A stretch of 19,040 nucleotides of DNA from CAYXFZ01 sp964464385 (GTDB taxonomy: Bacteria > Planctomycetota > UBA1135). This document shows, piece by piece, positions 7,501 through 14,108 of the stretch. The position numbers and the translations under genes are program-made. Positions within the stretch are counted from its first letter, which is position 1. Every line of letters starts with the position of its first letter. Below the pieces are notes generated by a model. It did not search any database. It was given only the letters and a program-made list of their open reading frames with translations, and had not been told where the DNA came from. The stretch spans positions 1-19,040 of the forward strand of contig CAYXFZ010000048.1 of NCBI GenBank assembly GCA_964464385.1. Reading direction: 5' to 3'.

Positions 7501-8527
7501 CTTGGGCGAACAAGGAACTCAACTCCAACCGCCGTGCTTCGCCCAAGGAGAGGGAACCCAAGGATCGATGGGCCGCCAAGTGACCCAAACCCGTTGCGCA
7601 CAGTTGCTGCAATCGACGATCCACGGGCTTTGTGCCTGCACGGAGGAGTGCTTGCCAATCACCAAGGGCAGACTGAGACCATGCATTCAGGGTGCGATCC
7701 GCCAGGATCCAATGCTGCCCGCCATCGTCCACATCCAGCCAGGCCAAATCCGCAGGATCTTCAGCAACAGTATTGCACTCGGGACAACGCCGGCGCCCGG
7801 GCAATAAGTGCACATCCAATCCTAGGCGAAACTCCACACCTCCACCGCGGTGAAGACCCAAACCAAGTGCTTCCTGCAGGCGAGACATGCGATCCAGGCG
7901 CCATCGAAACCGATCCAAGACCAACCAAGCGTCCGCAGGCAAGGGACCCGTTCCCTCTTCCAATCGCGCCGATTTTCCTGAAATACGAGCACGGGCCCAT
8001 CCCGCCCGCATCAAGGATTCCCGATCTTCACCACCCACTTCCGTCAAAATTTCACACCGTTCACCCTCCTTCCAAGAAGTGGAGATCGCCAAGAACTCCT
8101 CCAACTGGGTCGGCTTCCAGCGGCACGAACAAGAACGGCATTCATGGATTCCATTCTCCTCCCAAGCCTGAATGAGTCGAGGCCAGAGACCGAGAGCGGT
8201 CGCCACGGCAACATGGCGCCGACGACGAGGCAGTTCGCCCGACAGGGAAAGGACCGGGGGCAAATTTTCCACCGCGTCGGCCACGGTGGGCAACCAGTCC
8301 TCCTCTCCCCCAGGAAGAGCGGTGGGATTCCGCAATATCCGAAAACGACGGCGGGCCACTGGCTCCAACACTTGCCCCAGGAGAGCACTTTTGCCGGCTC
8401 CGCTAGGACCCGTAATCGCAGTCCAACGATGCAAGGGCAAATCCAGATCGAAATTGCGCAAATTGGCGGCTCGCAATCCTCGGAGACGAATCGCCCCTGG
8501 GGTCGCCGCAGCAGGCGAAGGAGTCAC
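4544..8527 (-). CDS. Giant UvrA-like ABC protein with four UvrA modules, the last two degenerate
   Basis: 1327 aa, against about 940 for normal UvrA, the damage sensor of nucleotide excision repair. Module 1: Walker A GPSGAGKS (40-47), CxxC at 130/133 and 248/251, signature LSLGEARR (326-333), Walker B WIDEPGLGLH (350-359); the H-loop position reads TADP, with no His. Module 2: Walker A GVSGSGKT (465-472), zinc knuckle CPRC/CPVC (551-569), signature LSLGERSR (633-640), Walker B LFLLDEP (657-663), intact VEHE (H694). Module 3 (about 815-1100): PRCRQCG (842-848) and CRECG (966-970), but no Walker A and a corrupted signature/Walker B (SLQPLECRL, LLHDRP). Module 4 (about 1130-1310): CPVC/CVAC (1175-1197), a VEAGLGSLLL helix, then LALGMAS and CWLHPFAGL where signature and Walker B should be. 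The start is GTG 8527, overlapping the suhB stop as GTGA; the frame stays open to 8740, but that would lie inside suhB. Two live and two dead modules suggest an ATPase core with a structural or DNA-binding arm. Confidence 0.88.
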   Translation of the reverse strand: MTPSPAAATPGAIRLRGLRAANLRNFDLDLPLHRWTAITGPSGAGKSALLGQVLEPVARRRFRILRNPTALPGGEEDWLPTVADAVENLPPVLSLSGELPRRRRHVAVATALGLWPRLIQAWEENGIHECRSCSCRWKPTQLEEFLAISTSWKEGERCEILTEVGGEDRESLMRAGWARARISGKSARLEEGTGPLPADAWLVLDRFRWRLDRMSRLQEALGLGLHRGGGVEFRLGLDVHLLPGRRRCPECNTVAEDPADLAWLDVDDGGQHWILADRTLNAWSQSALGDWQALLRAGTKPVDRRLQQLCATGLGHLAAHRSLGSLSLGEARRLELSSLFAQVRCQQLLWIDEPGLGLHGQERARLCPLLRELVEQGNTLLTADPGNQFLEAADGFVCLGPGGGPRGGHLVSQGERAQWVPPDLVRPQTRSVEFSGALSFVKLELRHIQISQLDLPLGGVVAVVGVSGSGKTTLLQDILLPRLREQGSRGEGFHGVTSLLERALGWSPQSTLATLAGVWSELRIRLADGEEGRIRGLSAADLVASPKNGACPRCRGRGLDEDFMACPVCDGLGLRADLLDLRQGGLSLRSWLQKSLSDLLLHLPGDTRLRRTLVLLESLGLGDRSLGERGRFLSLGERSRLALVRQLASARRGHPRLFLLDEPCLGLPVQDSIRVVEVLRQLTNEGHSFWVVEHEEGLIQAADHVVEIGPGAGAEGGRLLFAGRPEELRNADTPTGRWLRDGESVPHVLADSLPPPALQSEILEEDLYGKGRRRLHEDLLREWNTRSPLQENQAFAWQSGEGETRAVAPVAWPLPAPPTATLLQVLGLDGVLAEKVKRHGEPRCRQCGGAGPWNDLREAISSLQESNQALRVRVWTAPLLTTELSATVLRAAGFRRLWRQGKAVLLRAEEEVLVGDEVWLDRGDALEWPDSTGRLLDMEHHARLLAGGRLLARTDSQVWEYHAGHCRECGWTKNSEDAVVRRWHDWTLDEFRAAPLVESLQHATRATPEPLFVEAASLLAGTSLLERAGNTLMRSLQPLECRLARLLGLLLFPLHGLVLLHDRPLSGLPPACARRLAERLAGPGAHRWTDPEGWSDSPGPLTELGKVAFLPLSPFSLELDGSAWADPAPAPNQATLRQALGLEPPLRRQYLACEEARMRGWADSDLTLSSRGRRCPVCLGRRRQSSHEALFLPCVACGGSGWSRETASLEIRGLRWSDLGFCSLAKLAIHFAESPALAGPLNLAVEAGLGSLLLDAPLSTLALGMASLAPILAKLAGLEPFGECWLHPFAGLTPLEARRVALRMNDCLLPGMRPVCKGHHPALLPIS

Positions 8528-9354
8528 GACGGAGTCCGATCGCCCAAGGGCGGGTATTCCGCACCTCGGCCATCCAAGAGTCGCTCTCGCAGAGCCTGCA
8601 CGAGTGGACTGGGGCCGGCCAGCAAATTCCTTCCTTGCACCCAATCCCCACCCGGCTGAATCGTGTCCACCACACCACCCGCCTCGGACACCAAGAGGCC
8701 CCCAGCTGCAACGTCCCAAGGAGAAAGGTGCAACTCCCAAAAAGCATCCAAGCGGCCGCCCGCAGTCCAGGCCAAGTCAATCGCCGCCGAGCCACTCCGA
8801 CGGAGACCTCGGACATGCAAAAAGAGACGACCAAAGTTCTCCAGGTTGTTGTCCGCCAAAAATTGACGCCGGTAAGGAAATCCCGTGGCTAACACAGATT
8901 CTGCCAATGAGGCCTTTTCGGAAATTTGCACAGCTTGGCCATTCCGAAAACAGCCCCCGCCTCGACAAGCTGTCCAAGTTTCTTGCAATACAGGGAGATG
9001 CACGACAGCCACATCGGGCACGCCATCCTGGAGGCGGGCCACGGAAACCGCGAACAGAGGAAGGCCTTGCACGAAATTGACCGTGCCGTCCAAGGGATCC
9101 AAGCACCAAAGCTTCTTCCCCTCCCCCAGAGCACCCCCTTCTTCGGTCAAAATCCCGTCCTCCGGATAGGTTTCTGCGATGGCCGCTAGCAGCAATGCCT
9201 CTGAGGCAAAATCTGCGGTAGAAACCAAATCGCGGTCGGTGGATTTACGGGCCACTTCCAAAGTAGAAGAACGAAAATGCTCCATCAGGACATCGCCGGC
9301 CTTACGCGCCCACTCAGTCGCCGCCGCAAGGGCAAGATTCAGTTCAGATTCCAT
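8524..9354 (-). CDS. suhB: Inositol-1-monophosphatase family phosphatase
   Basis: 276 aa, normal for the family. These lithium-sensitive, magnesium-dependent phosphatases hydrolyse myo-inositol 1-phosphate or related sugar/nucleotide phosphates; the exact substrate cannot be told from sequence. Visible motifs are DLVSTAD (42-48), the metal-binding EEGG (71-74), the signature DPLDGTVNF (86-94), a GSAAIDLAW helix (188-196) and the second signature WDVAAGGLLVSEAGG (213-227). All metal ligands appear to be present. The start is ATG 9354, preceded by a good ribosome site (GAGGTG, 8 nt upstream), one of the few in this operon. The gene overlaps the end of dacB by 16 nt and its own stop is fused with the GTG of the UvrA-like gene. 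No link to the repair genes beyond co-expression is evident. Confidence 0.93.
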   Translation of the reverse strand: MESELNLALAAATEWARKAGDVLMEHFRSSTLEVARKSTDRDLVSTADFASEALLLAAIAETYPEDGILTEEGGALGEGKKLWCLDPLDGTVNFVQGLPLFAVSVARLQDGVPDVAVVHLPVLQETWTACRGGGCFRNGQAVQISEKASLAESVLATGFPYRRQFLADNNLENFGRLFLHVRGLRRSGSAAIDLAWTAGGRLDAFWELHLSPWDVAAGGLLVSEAGGVVDTIQPGGDWVQGRNLLAGPSPLVQALRERLLDGRGAEYPPLGDRTPS

Positions 9355-10701
9355 GTCTGAAGCACCTCGGACAAGACGGCCTCTTGCAATTCCTTAAACC
9401 GGCGATTGTTGGTTCGGGCCGTATCATCTTTTTTGTAATTGATGAGGATGGAAAAGACCAAAATGGCATCCTCCGAGGCCAACAAATAACCGGACAGACT
9501 GCTGGCGCCCCGAATCCAACCGGTCTTGGCATGCAAGCGCTGGCGCTGAAACACGGGGTCCCGGAAGCGCGCCGCCAATCGGAAGAGAATCAAAATAAAT
9601 GCCACCCTCGGCATGGTGGGCCATGCCCCGCAAGAGGGCGCAAACTACCTTGGGGGAGGCCAAATTGACCGGACTGGACGGTTGACGCGCCAAACCACTG
9701 CCGTCCACCAAGGCAAGCGGCCCCGGCACGTCAGCAGCAGCAAGGGCCGACACCATGGCCTCCAAACCGCCCGCCGGAGTGCCGACAAAGCCCCGCGCTA
9801 CGGCCAAGGTTCGTAGCAAAGACTCGGCCACAAAATTGTCACTGTCCTTGTTGGCCACAACAATGGCATCGGCGAGGGTCCAAGCACTGGGGATCGCTTT
9901 GGTCTCAACCCCACTCACCCCCTGGTAAGGCCCTGGAGCAACAGGGTCTGCATTCCCAGCCCAACGGCGAGAAGCCACGGAAATGCCCCGGTTCTCCAGG
10001 CCATGCACCAGCCAAGAGGCAAAGATGGGGCGGGGATCCCGAACGGCCAAGGTCACAGATCCATCCCGGGCCTCATCTCCCCGCACATGCAGACGGCCGC
10101 TTTCGCTCCACCAAGCCGAGAACTGCGGTCGATGGGTGGGACGAAATTTGGGACGTAAATCTTTGCCCAATGGAGGCTGTACTTGCAATGGCCCGTGGGC
10201 GGGGTAATCCAAAACCAGACAATTCCCTTGCACACTCAAAGAGGAAATGGGTGCGCACCAAACCTGTTGCCATTGATCCTCTGGCCAAAGCGGGTGACGG
10301 GTAGGGCCCGGCCAGAGACGATCATCCAGCACGAGACTTTCCACCAAACGAACACCCTTCTGTTGGAGCCAAGCCGCTGTTTGATCCAGGAAGTCGGCGG
10401 CAAAATCACCGGCGTCCGTGGCGCGAAGCGCCGGATCCCCGCCACCTTGAACCCAAAGTTCGGCTCCATTCCAGTGCAAGGTCGTGGTCCAACGCCAGTC
10501 GGGGGACAACGTGCAAAGAGCAGCAGCGGTCGTGAACAACTTGGTATTGGATGCCAACACCCGCGCTTCCTCCGGGCGCCAGGAGAACACAGCCTCACCA
10601 CCGACCGTTTGCACCAAGGCACCAATTTCAATGCCGCGTTCCGCATCCACGGAACGCAACAATTCCGTTTGCGCAAAACCAACGAGCAGCAACAAACTCA
10701 T
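9339..10701 (-). CDS. dacB: D-alanyl-D-alanine carboxypeptidase/endopeptidase, PBP4 type, interrupted by a frameshift
   Basis: A class C penicillin-binding protein that trims or cleaves peptidoglycan cross-bridges outside the membrane. It has a short hydrophobic N-terminus (LLLLVGFA), SNTK (51-54; the SxxK nucleophile motif), SDN (287-289), VDGSGLAR (332-339) and SLPIGG (372-377). After SLPIGG the frame changes. The frame from 10701 runs on without homology to TGA at 9424. The rest of the enzyme (RFRDP, then HAKTGW with the KTG motif at about 9525-9519, GASSLSGYLLA, FSILINY) continues in another frame to TGA 9339. The DGTL segment usually found between SLPxxG and the KTG region is missing, so a deletion of about 17-20 nt at about 9570 fits better than a one-base slip. 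It is either a recent pseudogene or an assembly error. The ATG start lies 8 nt after galE; its end overlaps suhB. Confidence 0.88.
9363..9368 (-). promoter_or_regulatory. Ribosome binding site of suhB
   Basis: GAGGTG on the minus strand, 8 nt before ATG 9354 and inside the 3' end of dacB. It is notable because most genes here lack a Shine-Dalgarno sequence; it supports the ATG start and independent re-initiation. Confidence 0.6.
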
Positions 10702-10709
10702 ACGCTTGC

Positions 10710-11681
10710 TTAGCCGTATCCTTCAGGGTGATCCCGATGCCAACGAGCGGCCGTTTCCACGATCCCTTCTAAATTCGGGAATTGAACGTCCCAGGAAAGA
10801 TCCGATCGCGCCCGACGGGGATCGGCGACGAGACGGGCAGGATCTCCGGACCGGCGCGAACCCAAGGCAAAAGGAACCTCTTGCCCAACCGCGGCCTCGA
10901 CAGCGGCCAGCACCTCACGCACGGAAGATCCTGAACCGGTGCCTAAGTTCCAAGCACCGGAAGCGCCACCAGCAACCAAGCGCTGCAAGGCCGAACCATG
11001 GGCACGAGCCAAATCTTCCACGTGGATGTAGTCTCGAATGCAGGTTCCATCTGGAGTGTCCCAGTCGTCGCCAAAGACCGTCAAGGGTCCGTCTCTGCCC
11101 AAAGCGGCAAGGATGGCCAAGGGCAAAAGATGGGTTTCGGGCCGATGATCCTCTCCATGGCGACCATCCCGGTCGGCCCCGGCGGCATTGAAATAGCGCA
11201 AGGCAGCAAAACTTCCATCCTTAGCGGCATGCCGATCCTGGAGTACGGCCTCAGAAGTCAATTTGGTGCGTCCATAAGGATTCACCGGATTTTGGGGGTG
11301 ATCCTCGGCCAAGGTGGGCGTTTGCGGATCTCCGTAGGTCGCACAAGTTGAGGAAAAGACAAACGGCAAGCCTGGAAATGATTCGCAGACGTGCACGACA
11401 GGAATGACGTTGGCGGCCCAGTAACGCACCGGTTGCTGCACACTTTCGCCGACATAGGCCCGGGCGGCAAAATGGATCACCCCATCGAAGGAATGGTTTT
11501 TGGCCAGTGTGTCAAGAGCATCTCGATCCCGAAGATTGAAGCAATGATGTGCACCATCCCAAGCCTCCCGGTGACCCTCGGAGAGATCATCCACAACGAC
11601 GATGTCGTGCCCTTCGGACCGCAAAAAACGAGCCGTTGCCGAACCGATATAGCCACAACCGCCGGTGATCAGGATGTTCAT
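10710..11681 (-). CDS. galE: UDP-glucose 4-epimerase
   Basis: 323 aa, a short-chain dehydrogenase fold enzyme that interconverts UDP-glucose and UDP-galactose (or the GlcNAc/GalNAc forms) with bound NAD, supplying cell-surface polysaccharide. The N-terminal ITGGCGYIG (5-13) is the NAD-binding GxxGxxG; DDL follows beta-2. The family block AAxxxVGESVQxP is at 72-84, the serine region FSSTCATYG is at 109-117, and the catalytic YGRTK (Y136, K140) follows. RYFNAAGAD and a GDDWDTPDGTCIRDYIHVEDLA stretch are also typical of GalE. I chose ATG 11681, whose ATGA overlaps the stop of the upstream lipoprotein gene and places the Rossmann motif at the N-terminus; a longer frame to 11732 would add unrelated residues. 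dacB follows after 8 nt. Position between two envelope genes fits a role in surface sugar supply. Confidence 0.95.
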   Translation of the reverse strand: MNILITGGCGYIGSATARFLRSEGHDIVVVDDLSEGHREAWDGAHHCFNLRDRDALDTLAKNHSFDGVIHFAARAYVGESVQQPVRYWAANVIPVVHVCESFPGLPFVFSSTCATYGDPQTPTLAEDHPQNPVNPYGRTKLTSEAVLQDRHAAKDGSFAALRYFNAAGADRDGRHGEDHRPETHLLPLAILAALGRDGPLTVFGDDWDTPDGTCIRDYIHVEDLARAHGSALQRLVAGGASGAWNLGTGSGSSVREVLAAVEAAVGQEVPFALGSRRSGDPARLVADPRRARSDLSWDVQFPNLEGIVETAARWHRDHPEGYG

Positions 11682-12793
11682 GAGGAGGGGGCGGTATCCC
11701 CACCGCCCTGGGTCGCCCACCATAGCCGCCAACCCCGCATCAATGCACCTCGCTCCTCCAGATTGGGATCCATTTCCAAGCCTTGCATGCGGCCGGTCAG
11801 GCGAGTCAATGCGCTCCGCAAACGGCGAAAGGCGGTGCGATCCTGGGGATTCAAGCGCGCCAAGAGCATGGGCACCAAAGCAAGGTTTGCGGTTCGCCCC
11901 GCCGCCTCCACGGCAGCATCCCGAACTGCAGGATCCGGGTGGTCCAAAAATTCCGCCACGAAGTCTTGAATCTCGCCCGGAGCCCGAATTCCCAATTGGC
12001 GCAGGGCAATGGCCACAACCCGGGATTCAGAATCCTCCAAGGACTCCAAAAACACCAGGACATCATCGGCAAAGGACCCTCGCGCCAGATAACGAATCCC
12101 AGCCAAGCGGCGAGGGGCATCCCCGCCCCGCAAGAGAGCAACGGCATCCGCAACATCTCGAGGAATGCCAGATTCCAGCGCCCGCAATCGTTGGCGCAAG
12201 CGCTCTTCTTCCGGGCTCAACTGGACTCCTTCCAAAGCCAATTCCAAACACCGCAGGGCAGCACTGCGATCCCCTGCAAGACGCCAAGCGGCAGCGGCCT
12301 CCTCGAAAAGAGCGCCACGCTGAATCCCCTCGAATTGGACCGCCAAAAGTTCGAAGGCGGCAGCGGCCTCGGCCTGACGACCCATCTGCAGCAAGAGCAC
12401 GGCGGCGACTTCGGCAAGCCGTGGATCTTTCGAACCCTGCTGAAGACAGGCGAGGGCCTCATCCGGGCGATCCAATGCAATCCAATCGTCTGCCAAGGCC
12501 AGCCGCATAGGAACATCTCTGGGATTGCGGGCTAGGTGCTGAACCCGCAGATCGGCGGCCACCTGAGTTTGCCCTGCACCCACGGCAGCCCGCAAGCGAC
12601 GCTCCCGCCATGAAGCGTCAGGTTCCTGCCGACGAGCCCACACATCCAAGTGCCAAGCGGCAATTTCCCATTCTTGCCGGAGTTCCGCTTTGGCGGCGGC
12701 GGCCAAGGGGGCCAGAGCAAGCGGAGGGTCTGTCCGAGACGGAGTTACGGAGCCACAGCTGGCCAAGAGCAGAAGGATCAAGAGGGATCGCAT
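11678..12793 (-). CDS. Lipoprotein with TPR-like and HEAT-like helical repeats
   Basis: 371 aa. The N-terminus MRSLLILLLLASCGS is a lipoprotein signal with the lipobox cysteine at residue 13, so the protein should be anchored on the outer face of a membrane. The middle part is made of alanine- and leucine-rich helical pairs resembling TPRs (for example DEALACLQQG, AEAAAAFELLA, RSAALRCLELALEG). The C-terminal third, from about GIPRDVADAVALLRGG onward, reads like HEAT repeats (RVVAIALRQLGI, DPAVRDAAVEAAG, LALVPMLLARL). No catalytic motif is visible. The start is ATG 12793, 16 nt inside the end of aroA; it has no clear ribosome site. Such proteins usually serve as protein-interaction scaffolds, but the partner is unknown. 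The specific function is not recognised. Confidence 0.85.
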   Translation of the reverse strand: MRSLLILLLLASCGSVTPSRTDPPLALAPLAAAAKAELRQEWEIAAWHLDVWARRQEPDASWRERRLRAAVGAGQTQVAADLRVQHLARNPRDVPMRLALADDWIALDRPDEALACLQQGSKDPRLAEVAAVLLLQMGRQAEAAAAFELLAVQFEGIQRGALFEEAAAAWRLAGDRSAALRCLELALEGVQLSPEEERLRQRLRALESGIPRDVADAVALLRGGDAPRRLAGIRYLARGSFADDVLVFLESLEDSESRVVAIALRQLGIRAPGEIQDFVAEFLDHPDPAVRDAAVEAAGRTANLALVPMLLARLNPQDRTAFRRLRSALTRLTGRMQGLEMDPNLEERGALMRGWRLWWATQGGGDTAPSS

Positions 12794-14070
12794 GAGTCTG
12801 GCTTGGAAGAAGAAAGTGGATCCACCCCCAATTCGCCCCAAAATCCACGAAAGGACTTCTCTACGACCTGCGGCAAATCCGGTTCCAGGCCAGCAATCCC
12901 CGCAGCCATGGCCAAGCGGTGGTCGCCTTGGGTCGGAAAGGGCTTGGAGGGAGAACCCACAGGATGGGGAGAGCGGTCAGAACTGGGTTGGCCATGCAAC
13001 CAAAGCATGTCCTCCTCCTCCTCCTTGGCCTCTCCTCCCAAGGCGTGCACCAAATCCAACATGCCCTGCCGACGATCCGATTCCTTGCCACGCAACCTCG
13101 CCACGCCATGAACCCGAATCCCATGCGGCAGCAGAGCGGCCACCACCGCCAATGCGGGGCCACAATCCGGGCATGGGGCCAAATCAAAGGAAAGACTCTC
13201 GTTGGGGGTGGTCTCGGTGGGTTGCCAAATTCCATCCCCAGTTTGGGCCAATAAGTTTTCCTCTTGGAGCCAAGAGAAGAACAGAGTTTCCGGGTGTAGA
13301 GGATCCCAACCTCGCTCAAAACGAACGGGCTGTCCGGTCCGAAGACTCCGCGCCAGGAAGAAAGAGGCCGCCGAAGCATCCGCAGGCAAGAGAAAGTCTT
13401 GTCCCTTGCCCAAGGCTGAACTCAGGAGCCAACCTGTGGATGTGCGTTGCACAGCATCCTTACCGCGAAAGGCCCGGGCCCAGGCCACAGTCATGGCAAA
13501 GTATCCGGCCGAGGAAAATTCTGTTGGCAATTGCAAGTACGCACCTCCGGCCAAGGGAGCGGCCAACAGAAGACCCGACGCCAACTGACTAGTCATCCCC
13601 ACAGGAGGATCCCAAATCTCTGGACCGTGAAGGCCCGATCCCGCAACCGAAAAACCGGGCAGATCCGGGGCGAACACTGCAGCAACTTTTCTGGCTTGCA
13701 ACCAGGACAACAGAGCCTCCTGGGGACGATGGGCCAAGGAGGTCTGGACCTGCAAGCGGGTGTCCCAACCCGCCACCGCGCAAAGGGCCAACATAAATCG
13801 AAGGTTGGTTGCTGACTCGCCCATATCCAAGGGATGGGCCGAGGAAGGTGGGCCGGCCATGCCACCCAGGATCTCCCAGGAATCGCCGTCTTGCCGGGCC
13901 CGCATCCCCAGTCCCTGCAAAGCCGAAAACAGGAATTCCGTATCCGCAGCTTGGGGCAGGCCGGACAAGCGCGAAGGCCCTTGGGCAAGAGCGGCCAACA
14001 CAAGGGCCCTTGCCGCCGAGGATTTGCATCCCGGCAAACGAATCTCGGAAGGAAAACTTGACGATCCCAC
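12778..14070 (-). CDS. aroA: 3-phosphoshikimate 1-carboxyvinyltransferase (EPSP synthase)
   Basis: 430 aa. It joins phosphoenolpyruvate and shikimate 3-phosphate in the sixth step of the shikimate pathway to chorismate. Recognisable landmarks are LPGCKSSAARAL (12-23; Lys16 and Arg21 match the catalytic KS..R), TSQLASGLLL (160-169), DASAASFFLA (231-240), CPDCGPALAVVAAL (300-313), RLRGKESDRR (325-334), DHRLAM (383-388) and EKSF (404-407). The glycine loop usually written GNxGTxxR is GESATNLR here (84-91), an unusual loss of the GT pair. The start is GTG 14070; no better in-frame start exists, and a CTAGAAT promoter-like element ends 8 nt before it. It is the first gene of the nine-gene minus-strand operon and diverges from purC. 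I am confident of the family, slightly less so of full activity. Confidence 0.93.
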   Translation of the reverse strand: MGSSSFPSEIRLPGCKSSAARALVLAALAQGPSRLSGLPQAADTEFLFSALQGLGMRARQDGDSWEILGGMAGPPSSAHPLDMGESATNLRFMLALCAVAGWDTRLQVQTSLAHRPQEALLSWLQARKVAAVFAPDLPGFSVAGSGLHGPEIWDPPVGMTSQLASGLLLAAPLAGGAYLQLPTEFSSAGYFAMTVAWARAFRGKDAVQRTSTGWLLSSALGKGQDFLLPADASAASFFLARSLRTGQPVRFERGWDPLHPETLFFSWLQEENLLAQTGDGIWQPTETTPNESLSFDLAPCPDCGPALAVVAALLPHGIRVHGVARLRGKESDRRQGMLDLVHALGGEAKEEEEDMLWLHGQPSSDRSPHPVGSPSKPFPTQGDHRLAMAAGIAGLEPDLPQVVEKSFRGFWGELGVDPLSSSKPDSCDPS

Positions 14071-14078
14071 GGTTCCAC

Positions 14079-14085
14079 ATTCTAG
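14079..14085 (-). promoter_or_regulatory. Putative -10 element (CTAGAAT) of the aroA operon
   Basis: CTAGAAT on the minus strand; TAGAAT matches TATAAT at five of six positions. It ends 8 nt before GTG 14070, so transcription would begin at or next to the start codon (leaderless mRNA). No TTGACA-like -35 is seen at 16-18 nt. Confidence 0.5.
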
Positions 14086-14095
14086 GCTGAACGGT

Positions 14096-14102
14096 CTAGA
14101 AT
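14096..14102 (+). promoter_or_regulatory. Putative -10 element (CTAGAAT) of purC
   Basis: CTAGAAT lies 6 nt before ATG 14109. With normal -10 spacing the first transcribed base would be the A of the ATG, and there is no Shine-Dalgarno sequence, so a leaderless transcript is likely. Confidence 0.55.
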
Positions 14103-14108
14103 TCCCGC

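Larger units (their letters stand above)
14079..14102. repeat. Perfect inverted repeat ATTCTAG-N10-CTAGAAT between aroA and purC
   Basis: Seven-base arms at 14079-14085 and 14096-14102 around a 10-bp spacer, centred in the 38-bp divergent gap. It can be read as two back-to-back -10 elements or as an operator for a dimeric regulator; the sequence alone does not decide. Confidence 0.6.

Noticed and set aside
8528..8740. N-terminal extension of the UvrA-like protein
   Set aside because: It would overlap suhB by over 200 nt and reads as Gly/Trp-rich non-protein; the GTGA start at 8527 fits the operon pattern and the first UvrA strand.
14058..14063. TTGACG as a -35 box for purC
   Set aside because: It lies 33 nt from TAGAAT, too far; the hexamer at 17 nt spacing (TCTAGG) is a poor -10. 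It is also inside aroA.
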